Below, piece by piece: positions 1 to 6,169 of a DNA stretch of 6,720 bases; the stretch's first letter is position 1; each line of letters starts with the position of its first letter. The notes beneath the pieces are model-generated. The model ran no database searches. It saw only the letters and a list, made by a program, of their open reading frames with translations, and was not told where the DNA came from. The stretch covers positions 1-6,720 of the forward strand of contig CAJMOL010000082.1 of the NCBI GenBank assembly GCA_905215095.1, given 5' to 3'. The DNA comes from an uncultured bacterium (lineage in GTDB: Bacteria > Actinomycetota > Coriobacteriia > Coriobacteriales > Coriobacteriaceae). Position numbers and translations under genes: made by a program.

Positions 1-2
1 AC

Positions 3-734
3 GAAACTGAACTTCGCGAGTTGAGCGAGTCAATCCAAGAACATGGCGTTTTGCAGCCACTTTTGGTTCGCAAACATGGAAACGGCTATGAGATCATCGC
101 TGGTGAGCGTCGTTACCAGGCGTCAAAGCTTGCTGGTCTTGAGGAACTGCCTGTCATCATTAAAGAAGTTAATGATGAAGAGATGTTGGCTCTCGCTCTT
201 ATCGAAAATCTTCAACGTTCAGATCTGAATCCCGTCGAAGAGGCTAAGGGCTATCGACAGCTCATCGATGCCAGCGGTATGACGCAGGAGGCATTGTCGA
301 AGGCAGTAAGCAAGTCACGCTCTGCAATTACAAACTCGCTGCGCCTTCTCGATCTTCCTGAAGTTGTTCAGCAGATGATTTTTGAGGGCAAACTTACTGC
401 TGGTCATGCACGTGCGATTCTTGCAGTTCCCTATGAGGATGCTCGAATTCGACTTGCAGGGAAAGTAGTTGCAGAGGGTCTTTCCGTAAGAGCGACAGAA
501 AATCTTGCTCCGTTGTTTTCTGCCGGAGAGACACCTAAGACGCCGAGGCCTGCAACGCCTCAGTCTTTTAAAAAGGCTGCCCGTGTGCTCCGTCAGGTAT
601 TTAATACCAACGTGCGTGTGAAGAGCTCGCGTGGAAAGAATAAGATTGAGATTGAGTTTAAAGACGAGGAAGAACTCTCTCGTATTCTTGGCGAAATGAT
701 TCAGTTTGATCAAGGAGGCCAAGATGAGGAATAA
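3..734 (+). CDS. parB: ParB/Spo0J chromosome-partitioning protein, 5'-truncated by the window edge
   Basis: ParB is a CTP-dependent DNA clamp that loads at parS centromere sites, spreads along DNA and works with ParA to segregate replication origins. The frame is open from the left edge (first complete codon at 3), so the TTG at 21 is an internal codon and the true start lies upstream; 243 residues are visible and perhaps 40-60 are missing. Visible order: end of the N-terminal nucleotide-binding domain with SIQEHGVLQPLLVR; the CTP-binding GERRYQA box (102-122); ENLQRSDLNPVEEA (from 204); a helix-turn-helix around TQEALSKAVSKSRSAITNSL (about 282-345); a short proline-rich linker (about 525-560); and a C-terminal dimerisation segment ending in IEIEFKDEEELSRIL. 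ENLQR and GERR are both intact, so a functional CTPase is expected. The stop TAA (732-734) overlaps the next start by 11 nt. parA probably lies just outside the window (inferred from the usual gene order). Composition is AT-richer than in genes to the right. Confidence 0.96.
   Translation, partial: ETELRELSESIQEHGVLQPLLVRKHGNGYEIIAGERRYQASKLAGLEELPVIIKEVNDEEMLALALIENLQRSDLNPVEEAKGYRQLIDASGMTQEALSKAVSKSRSAITNSLRLLDLPEVVQQMIFEGKLTAGHARAILAVPYEDARIRLAGKVVAEGLSVRATENLAPLFSAGETPKTPRPATPQSFKKAARVLRQVFNTNVRVKSSRGKNKIEIEFKDEEELSRILGEMIQFDQGGQDEE
712..718 (+). promoter_or_regulatory. Shine-Dalgarno AAGGAGG for the small gene after parB
   Basis: A near-perfect AAGGAGG lies inside the last codons of parB, 5 nt before the ATG at 724. 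It decides the start of the downstream gene: the in-frame TTG at 706 lies upstream of this site and has no comparable ribosome site, so ATG 724 is preferred. Confidence 0.85.
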
Positions 735-978
735 GATTTTAACAGCGATTGCATTGGCGACGACTGTCGCGGCTGGTGCCTTTGCTGGTTATAAGATTGC
801 GACAGACGATGAACTTCGAGGTCGTTTGCTTCGAGGCGCACAAGATATCGTCGATACTTCCAAGAAGAAAATGGATGTTATGACGGAAGATGTTGCCATG
901 CGTACGGCTCAGGTAACGAAGAATCCCAAGATTAATCAAGGTTGGGTCAGCAATCAATGGGAAAATGTAGGCTATTAG
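724..978 (+). CDS. Small single-pass membrane protein coupled to parB, function unknown
   Basis: This is an 84-residue protein that I do not recognise with certainty. Residues 5-26 (ILTAIALATTVAAGAFAGYK) form one hydrophobic, Ala/Gly-rich helix after a short positively charged start. That fits an N-terminal membrane anchor or uncleaved signal, with a charged, helix-prone tail (DDELRGRLLRGAQDIVDTSKKKMDVM) probably exposed to one side. The glycine-rich anchor followed by an ELRGRL-like stretch resembles small YtxH-type proteins, but the match is loose. There are no cysteines and no recognisable catalytic motif. The start at 724 is supported by AAGGAGG 5 nt upstream and overlaps the end of parB by 11 nt, so translation is probably coupled. 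The low GC matches parB rather than the genes to the right. A strong hairpin terminator follows 27 nt after the stop, making this the last gene of the parB unit. A link to chromosome segregation is inferred only from position. Confidence 0.8.
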   Translation: MRNKILTAIALATTVAAGAFAGYKIATDDELRGRLLRGAQDIVDTSKKKMDVMTEDVAMRTAQVTKNPKINQGWVSNQWENVGY

Positions 979-1005
979 GTACCTAACAATTACTCAGCAT
1001 ATTTT

Positions 1006-1047
1006 AAGGGGTCCTTGTCTGATTTATAAGACAAGGACCCCTTATTT
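1006..1047 (+). terminator. Rho-independent terminator of the parB unit
   Basis: A perfect 15-bp stem (1006-1020 pairs with 1029-1043, arm AAGGGGTCCTTGTCT) encloses an 8-nt loop (1021-1028). It is followed by a short T-rich tail (TTATTTT). A-rich sequence on the left (ATATTTTAA) gives a T-containing tail on the other strand too, so it may stop transcription from both sides. Confidence 0.85.
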
Positions 1048-1097
1048 TGGCCGTAAAAAATGGGACAGGTAGCAGCTGATTCAAAATTAAGGTCAAT

Positions 1098-1140
1098 AAT
1101 TGAAACGACCCCGGTTGCATATTCTGCAACCGGGGTCGTT
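1098..1140 (-). terminator. Probable terminator of rlmN
   Basis: A perfect 16-bp GC-rich stem (1104-1119 pairs with 1125-1140) encloses a 5-nt loop. Read on the minus strand, it is followed by TTTCAATT, an imperfect T tract, and lies 38 nt past the rlmN stop. On the plus strand the following bases are not T-rich, so it most likely serves rlmN. Confidence 0.72.
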
Positions 1141-1143
1141 CGA

Positions 1144-1159
1144 TGTTTCACATGAAACG
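1144..1159. other. parS-like ParB-binding site (14 of 16 matches)
   Basis: The sequence TGTTTCACATGAAACG compares with the canonical bacterial parS TGTTTCACGTGAAACA. The arms GTTTCA and TGAAAC are exact inverted repeats. The differences are the ninth base (A in place of G, so the central CG is CA) and the last base (G in place of A). It sits 410 nt after the end of parB, in non-coding sequence between the rlmN stop and its terminator. Known parS sites tolerate some deviation, but the central CG is usually conserved, so binding strength is uncertain. Confidence 0.6.
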
Positions 1160-1177
1160 TTTTGGGGTGCGACTCCC

Positions 1178-2230
1178 CTATGCGTTCTTCTGAACTTTGA
1201 AGCGCTGCTTCAGCTGTCCGCAAGCGGCGTCAATATCGTTACCACGGGAATTACGAATCGTGGTCTCGATGCCACGGGACTCAAGACGACGCTGAAGATC
1301 CTCAACCTTATGAATCGGCGACGGTTTGAGCGGGCTGCCCTCGATATCGTTAAGCTGAATGAGGTTAACGTGGCACAGCGTTCCCTCGCAGAAGTCGCAG
1401 AGCGCCTGCATCTCGGGATTCGTATCATTGACGCCTTCGATCATGGCGTACTCATAGGTCGGGCGGCGGCCAGTCTTCTCGGTGTAGAGCTGAAGTGCCT
1501 CGTGAAGGCGAAGCAGCGTGTACTTCTTAACACCGGGCATGAGCTTATTGCGCGTCGACTGGATGGCGGAATGTAGGGAAACGGCAAGCGTGAACTGCTC
1601 GGGGATTTCAGCAAATTTACGAATACCGGGAATAACGCCGCTGGTAGAGACGGTGAGGTGACGAGCGCCGATACCGATGCCATCGGGGTCGTTGAGGATT
1701 CGCAACGCCTTGAGAACCTCGTCGTAGTTGGCAAACGGCTCGCCCTGACCCATGAAAACGACGCTTGTGGCGCGCTCGCCAAAATCATTCGAGACGTGCA
1801 ACACCTGGTCGACGATTTCCTGAGCGGTCAGAGAACGTTTGAGGCCGTTGAGACCGGTAGCGCAAAAGGCACAACCCATGCCACAGCCAGCCTGGGTGGA
1901 AACGCAGACGGAAAGCTTGTTACGACGGGGCATACCGACAGTCTCGACGGAAATGCCGTCGTGGTACTCGAGCAGATACTTGCGAGAGCCATCTTTGGAA
2001 ACCTGTTTGGTGAGTTCAGTCGGCGTGTCGAAGGCAAAAGCCTCTTTAAGCTGCTCGCGGAAAGCCTTAGGAAGGTTGGTCATATCGTCAAACGAACAAA
2101 CGTTCTTCTCAAAGACCCATTCGATGAGCTGCTTCGCGCGGAAGGCGGGCTGGCCGAGTTCGGCCACAAGCTCGCGAATATCGTTTTGGCTCAAGTCGCG
2201 AATGTCCTGAGATTTAGTCCTGGGATTCAT
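1178..2230 (-). CDS. rlmN: Dual-specificity 23S rRNA/tRNA (adenine-C2)-methyltransferase RlmN
   Basis: RlmN is a cytoplasmic radical-SAM enzyme that methylates C2 of A2503 in 23S rRNA and of A37 in some tRNAs, affecting decoding accuracy. The 350-residue length is typical. The radical-SAM cluster motif is C116-x3-C120-x2-C123 (AGCGMGCAFCATG). C109 and C337 (in NDIDAACGQL) occupy the positions of the two catalytic cysteines of the E. coli enzyme, including the one that carries the methyl group, so the protein looks active. The SAM-binding loop reads MGQGEPFANYDE with Q162 where GMGEP is more usual; other hallmarks are LAVSLHS (215-221), EYAMIEGVND (260-269), VNLIQLND (288-295) and NSRGNDIDAACGQ (327-339). 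The lack of any other methyltransferase features and the full RlmN signature argue against Cfr, but motif reading alone cannot exclude a Cfr-like variant. The ATG at 2230 is preceded by GAAAGG (2236-2241) with 5-nt spacing. The gene runs opposite to ddl and converges on the parB unit. Stop is TAG. Confidence 0.95.
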   Translation of the reverse strand: MNPRTKSQDIRDLSQNDIRELVAELGQPAFRAKQLIEWVFEKNVCSFDDMTNLPKAFREQLKEAFAFDTPTELTKQVSKDGSRKYLLEYHDGISVETVGMPRRNKLSVCVSTQAGCGMGCAFCATGLNGLKRSLTAQEIVDQVLHVSNDFGERATSVVFMGQGEPFANYDEVLKALRILNDPDGIGIGARHLTVSTSGVIPGIRKFAEIPEQFTLAVSLHSAIQSTRNKLMPGVKKYTLLRLHEALQLYTEKTGRRPTYEYAMIEGVNDTNPEMQALCDFCEGTLCHVNLIQLNDIEGSPLKPSPIHKVEDLQRRLESRGIETTIRNSRGNDIDAACGQLKQRFKVQKNA

Positions 2231-2245
2231 GGAAGCCTTTCGATT

Positions 2246-2275
2246 TTGGGGAAACGTAGAGGGTATCGCTACAAT
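2246..2275 (+). promoter_or_regulatory. Possible promoter of the ddl-helicase operon
   Basis: TTGGGG (2246-2251), an 18-nt spacer and TACAAT (2270-2275) resemble a housekeeping sigma-factor promoter with a good -10 and a weak -35. Transcription would begin near 2282, leaving a leader of about 34 nt before the ddl start. This is a visual match only. Confidence 0.45.
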
Positions 2276-2293
2276 ATGGTATCAGCTGCAGAA

Positions 2294-2299
2294 ATTATA
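2294..2299 (-). promoter_or_regulatory. Possible -10 element for rlmN (TATAAT)
   Basis: The minus strand reads a perfect TATAAT here, which would start transcription near 2287 and give an rlmN leader of about 57 nt. No convincing -35 hexamer is seen 16-18 nt upstream, where the sequence runs into the ddl ribosome site and start codon. It directly adjoins the ddl Shine-Dalgarno. Confidence 0.38.
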
Positions 2300-2300
2300 G

Positions 2301-2306
2301 AGGAGG
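2301..2306 (+). promoter_or_regulatory. Shine-Dalgarno AGGAGG of ddl
   Basis: A full AGGAGG lies 9 nt before ATG 2316. It supports that start over the in-frame ATG at 2340 (residue 9), which has no comparable site. Confidence 0.8.
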
Positions 2307-2315
2307 AGTCTGCCC

Positions 2316-3281
2316 ATGCCGGGTAAAAGCCTAGAGAACATGCACGTAGCGGTCTTGGCGGGCGGTCATTCCGCCGAGCGCGAGATCTCGCTCAATTCGG
2401 GAAAGAACGTCGTGGTGGCCTTGAAGGAAGCTGGCTACACTTCGGTGGAGCTGCTCGACACGGCTGCCGATGATTTTATGGTAACCATGGCGACCGGCGG
2501 CTTTGACGTGGCGTTTATCGCCATGCACGGTGCCGGCGGCGAGGATGGTGCCATGCAGGGTGCCATGGAGACCCTGGGTATCCCCTACACGGCGTCGGGT
2601 GTGCTGGCGAGCGCCTGCGGTGCCGACAAGGAGGTCTCTAAGCTCCTGTACGCCAAGGCGGGCATTCCCATTGCCCCCGGCCTTGCGCTCGAGGTGGGCG
2701 ATGAAGTCGATATCGATCATATCGTCGAGGTTTGTGGCGAGCGCTGCTTTGTGAAGCCGGCCGTAAACGGTTCCAGCTATGGCATTTCCCTGGTCCATGA
2801 GCCCTCCGAGCTGCCCGCGGCAATCGCCAAGGCGTTTGAGTACGGCGACAAAGTGCTGGTCGAGAAGTGCATCGAGGGTACCGAGATCACCGTTGGCGTA
2901 TACGGTGAAGATGACGTGCGCGCCCTGCCGATTGTCGAGATCCGTAAGCCCGAGGACTGCGAGTTCTACGATCTGGACGTGAAATATGTCGACCCTACGG
3001 ACATCCATCGCATTCCGGCGCAGATTTCGCCCGAGAACTACGCTCGTGCCCAGGAGCTAGCCTGTGCCGCCCATAGGGCGCTCGGTTGCTTGGGCATCTC
3101 GCGCAGCGATTTTATCGTGAGCGAGGACGGCCCCGTTATCCTCGAGACCAATACCATTCCCGGCATGACCGATACGTCGCTGTATCCGGATGAGATCCGC
3201 CACACCGACGATATGACGTTCCCGCAGGTCTGTGACAGCCTGATCCGTATGGGTCTTCGTCGAGCGGGCATTGCATGCTAA
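2316..3281 (+). CDS. ddl: D-alanine--D-alanine ligase
   Basis: Ddl is an ATP-grasp enzyme that joins two D-alanines into the dipeptide later added to UDP-MurNAc-tripeptide in the cytoplasmic stage of peptidoglycan synthesis. Its 321 residues fit the family. Visible hallmarks: VAVLAGGHSAEREISLNSG (11-29) with E21 at the first substrate site; HGAGGEDGAMQG (71-82); DKEVSK (104-109) opening the ATP-grasp domain; VKPAVNGSSYGIS (146-158) with the serine pair 153-154; YDLDVKY (218-224) in the active-site loop; R263 and D265; and LETNTIPGMTDTSL (276-289), where D265, E277 and N279 should hold magnesium. Tyr224 matches the tyrosine that in known ligases goes with D-alanyl-D-alanine rather than D-alanyl-D-lactate, so vancomycin-susceptible type termini are expected (inference). 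Start ATG 2316 has AGGAGG 9 nt upstream; an ATG at residue 9 is less likely. The stop overlaps the helicase gene start by 7 nt, so both probably share one transcript. Confidence 0.95.
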   Translation: MPGKSLENMHVAVLAGGHSAEREISLNSGKNVVVALKEAGYTSVELLDTAADDFMVTMATGGFDVAFIAMHGAGGEDGAMQGAMETLGIPYTASGVLASACGADKEVSKLLYAKAGIPIAPGLALEVGDEVDIDHIVEVCGERCFVKPAVNGSSYGISLVHEPSELPAAIAKAFEYGDKVLVEKCIEGTEITVGVYGEDDVRALPIVEIRKPEDCEFYDLDVKYVDPTDIHRIPAQISPENYARAQELACAAHRALGCLGISRSDFIVSEDGPVILETNTIPGMTDTSLYPDEIRHTDDMTFPQVCDSLIRMGLRRAGIAC

Positions 3282-6169
3282 TCGAGGACGCGGTTTCATC
3301 AGGAACGCCGCAGTTTGTCATCGACTCCTATGCCACGCTTGCCGAGCGCGCCAAAACCCAATCGTTTGGTCTCATCGAGGAAGATGTTATCGTCCTCGAT
3401 ACCGAGACCACGGGTCTTTCGGTGCAGGACAACGAGCTTATTGAGATATCGGCGGCCCGCCTTTCGGGCCGCGAGATCGTCGACCGCTTCGATACCTTCG
3501 TGCATCCCAAGCAGCTGATTCCCGCCGAGATTACCGAGCTCACGAGCATTACAAACGCCGATGTGGCAGATGCCCCATCGGCCGTCGATGCCGTGGCCGC
3601 TCTCGCCGATTTTGTCGGCGGCTGCCCGGTGATCGCACATAACGCCACCTTCGACCGCTCGTTTATCGAGTCGGTCAAGGGCGGTGTCAACGTCAGCGAC
3701 ATCTGGATTGATTCGCTGGCACTGTCGCGCATCGCGCTTCCGCGTCTGGCATCGCATAAGCTGTCTTTCATGGCCGACCTGTTTGGCTGCGACTCGGTGT
3801 CGCACCGCGCCAATGCCGATGTCGACGCCCTGTGTGGCGTATGGCGCGTGTTGCTCGTGGCGCTCACCGACTTGCCCCAGGGCTTAATGGCGCGCCTGGC
3901 CGACATGCACCCCGACGTACCCTGGTCCTATCGTCCTATCTTCTCGTTCTTGGCGGGGCAGAACCCCGGTTCCATCTTCTCTCTCAGCGCCGCCCGCGCC
4001 GACGTACTCAAGGCCGATCGGGCCGATGATCGCGTTGATGCGGACGAGCTACCGGTCCTTAAGATGCCGAGCCGCGAGGAAATCGAGGCGGACTATGCCC
4101 CGGGCGGCCTGGTTAATCGCATGTATCCCACGTACGAGCCGCGCGATGAGCAGATCGCGATGGCGCTCGAGGTCCGTGATGCACTCGTTACGGGAACGCA
4201 TCGCGTGATTGAGGCGGGCACGGGCGTCGGCAAATCGATGGCTTACCTGGTGCCTTTTGCCGAGGCCGCGCGCCGCAACAACATCACGGTTGGTATCGCG
4301 ACTAAATCGAATAATCTTGCCGACCAGCTCATGTATCATGAGCTGCCCAAACTTGCCGAGCAGCTGGACGGAGGCCTATCGTTTTGCGCCCTCAAGGGCT
4401 ATGACCACTATCCATGCTTGCGCAAGCTTGAGCGCATGAGCCGCGGGCAAGTCGAAATTACGACTAAGCGTGATCCTGCCGACACGCTTACGGCAGTCGC
4501 GGTCATCACGGCGTACGTGTGTCAGTCGGCCGATGGCGACCTCGACTCGCTCGGCATTCGCTGGCGCAGCGTCAACCGTCCCGACTTTACGACGGCGTCG
4601 CGCGAGTGCGCCCGTCGCCTATGCCCGTTTTTCCCCGATAAATGCCTGGTCCACGGCGCCCGCCGTCGCGCGGCGCATGCCGATGTAGTGGTCACCAACC
4701 ATTCCCTGCTGTTCCGCAATGTTGCGGCCGAGGGCAGAATCTTGCCTCCGATTCGTCACTGGGTGATCGATGAGGCCCACTCCATCGAGCGCGAGGCGCG
4801 CCGTCAATGGGCGCGCGTGGTGTCGGCGGATGAATCGCGCGTTCTGTTTGAGCGCCTGGGTGGCTCGAGCACCGGTGCGCTGAGCCAGGTTTCCCGCGAT
4901 TTGGCAACCTCGGAAGGCTCTACGCTCTACCTAGGCCTTACCGCCAAGGCGACGTCGACGGTTGCACGTGCGAGCATGGCGATTGCCGATGTGTTTGACG
5001 GCGTTCGCGAGCTTGGCCGCCGTGCGCGCGGGGGCTATGACAATGCGAACCTATGGATTGGCCCCGAGCTGCGCGAATCTGACGACTGGCATGATTTCTT
5101 ACAGTCGGCCTACACTGCCATCGAAGCATTGGAACAAGCTGACAAGAGCGTCGACGCGCTGGTACAAGCCGTCGCCGCCGACAAGCCCGAGGTTGTTGTC
5201 GACCTGGGTGATATCTCGCGTCGCCTGCATGAGCTTGCCGAGAACCTCAAACTCATCATTGAGGGCACCGATGAACACTACGTGTATTCGCTGCAGGTCA
5301 ATCGCAGGTTGCGTGCCGGCGGAGAGTCAATGACCGCAGAGCGCATCGACATTGGCGAGGCCTTGGCAACCGAGTGGCTGCCCGAGGTCCACACGGCTAT
5401 CTTCGCATCGGCGACCATGACGGTTTCCAAGAGCTTTGAGCACTTTAACCACGCCGTCGGCCTCGATCGCATCGGTACCTCGACATCATCGTCTCTGCAC
5501 TTGGATTCGAGCTACGATTTCGATTCGAATATGGCCGTGGTCGTGGCTGGGGATATCCCCGATCCGCGCGACCGCGAAGGCTATCTTTCGGCGCTCGAGC
5601 GTGTGCTGGTCGACGCTCATCTTGCCATGGGCGGCTCGGTGCTCACGCTGTTCACCAACAGGCGTGACATGGAGGAACTGTACGCTCGTGTCGAGCCCAA
5701 GATAGCTCGCGCGGGTCTGGAACTCAACTGCCAGCAGCGCAACTCATCTCCTCGTCGCCTGCGCGATCGGTTTATCAACGAACCGACCTCGTCGCTCTTT
5801 GCGCTTAAGGCCTTTTGGGAAGGGTTTGACGCCAGCGGCGAGACGCTGCGCTGCGTCATCATCCCCAAGCTGCCGTTCTCGAGCCCCACAGACCCGCTCT
5901 CATGCGAGCGCAATCTGCGCGAAGACCGCGCTTGGGCGCGCTATTCGCTGCCCGAGGCCGTGCTCGAGGTCAAGCAGGCCGCCGGTCGCCTCATTCGCTC
6001 ATCGACCGATTGTGGCGTACTCATCTTGGCCGACCCGCGCCTGGTGACGAAGGGCTACGGCAAAAAATTCTTAACGTCGCTGCCCACGAGCTCCTATCAG
6101 CGCATCGAATCGGCACAAATCGGGCACTATCTACAGCTGTGGCGCGCACGCCACGAGCGGCGCCGCTAA
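3275..6169 (+). CDS. dinG: DinG-family helicase with N-terminal DEDDh exonuclease and Fe-S cysteines
   Basis: This is a 964-residue superfamily 2 (XPD/DinG-like) DNA helicase, probably acting in DNA repair or resolving replication obstacles. Residues about 38-195 are a DnaQ-like DEDDh 3'-5' exonuclease: DTET (D42, E44), AHNATFD (D127) and SHRANADVDA (H177, D182) are all present, so nuclease activity is plausible. The helicase follows from about 285: Walker A EAGTGVGKS (K320), VVTNHSLLF (472-480), DEAH box (499-502), IFASATMT (709-716), EGFDASGETLR (849-859) and QAAGRLIRS (901-909). C381, C445, C450 and C457 have the spacing of the four [4Fe-4S] ligands of E. coli DinG (C-x63-C-x4-C-x6-C here). 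ATG 3275 overlaps the ddl stop (ATGCTAA) and has only a weak GAGCGGG (3262-3268), which suggests translation coupled to ddl. The C-terminus is Arg-rich (RARHERRR). The symbol dinG is by family; activity and direction are not shown by the sequence. Confidence 0.92.
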   Translation: MLIEDAVSSGTPQFVIDSYATLAERAKTQSFGLIEEDVIVLDTETTGLSVQDNELIEISAARLSGREIVDRFDTFVHPKQLIPAEITELTSITNADVADAPSAVDAVAALADFVGGCPVIAHNATFDRSFIESVKGGVNVSDIWIDSLALSRIALPRLASHKLSFMADLFGCDSVSHRANADVDALCGVWRVLLVALTDLPQGLMARLADMHPDVPWSYRPIFSFLAGQNPGSIFSLSAARADVLKADRADDRVDADELPVLKMPSREEIEADYAPGGLVNRMYPTYEPRDEQIAMALEVRDALVTGTHRVIEAGTGVGKSMAYLVPFAEAARRNNITVGIATKSNNLADQLMYHELPKLAEQLDGGLSFCALKGYDHYPCLRKLERMSRGQVEITTKRDPADTLTAVAVITAYVCQSADGDLDSLGIRWRSVNRPDFTTASRECARRLCPFFPDKCLVHGARRRAAHADVVVTNHSLLFRNVAAEGRILPPIRHWVIDEAHSIEREARRQWARVVSADESRVLFERLGGSSTGALSQVSRDLATSEGSTLYLGLTAKATSTVARASMAIADVFDGVRELGRRARGGYDNANLWIGPELRESDDWHDFLQSAYTAIEALEQADKSVDALVQAVAADKPEVVVDLGDISRRLHELAENLKLIIEGTDEHYVYSLQVNRRLRAGGESMTAERIDIGEALATEWLPEVHTAIFASATMTVSKSFEHFNHAVGLDRIGTSTSSSLHLDSSYDFDSNMAVVVAGDIPDPRDREGYLSALERVLVDAHLAMGGSVLTLFTNRRDMEELYARVEPKIARAGLELNCQQRNSSPRRLRDRFINEPTSSLFALKAFWEGFDASGETLRCVIIPKLPFSSPTDPLSCERNLREDRAWARYSLPEAVLEVKQAAGRLIRSSTDCGVLILADPRLVTKGYGKKFLTSLPTSSYQRIESAQIGHYLQLWRARHERRR

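Larger units (their letters stand above)
979..1177. other. Intergenic region between convergent units
   Basis: This stretch of about 200 nt lies between the end of the small membrane-protein gene and the end of rlmN. It holds two perfect hairpins (1006-1043 and 1104-1140) and a parS-like near-palindrome (1144-1159). I see no credible coding region or RNA gene in it. The roughly 60 nt between the hairpins are AT-rich and carry no feature I can name. Confidence 0.7.

Noticed and set aside
21..23. TTG as the start of parB
   Set aside because: Codons before it (ETELRE) continue the conserved ParB N-terminal domain and no ribosome site is present, so the gene is simply cut by the window edge.
706..708. 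TTG as the start of the small membrane protein
   Set aside because: A strong AAGGAGG sits downstream of it, correctly spaced for ATG 724; starting at 706 would put the ribosome site inside the gene.
1006..1140. The two hairpins as a repeat pair or small mobile element
   Set aside because: Their stem sequences are unrelated to each other, and no transposase or flanking duplications are seen; terminators for convergent genes explain them.
1100..1576. A 158-codon plus-strand open frame starting inside the terminator hairpin
   Set aside because: It runs through the hairpin and the parS-like site, then antisense to the rlmN end; it has no ribosome site and no family resemblance.
1658..2326. A 222-codon open frame on the plus strand across rlmN
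   Set aside because: It lies antisense to a complete RlmN with all catalytic motifs, has no recognisable domain, and is the kind of shadow frame expected opposite GC-rich coding sequence.
2331..3008. A 225-codon minus-strand open frame opposite ddl
   Set aside because: It is antisense to a well-supported ddl and has no recognisable motif.
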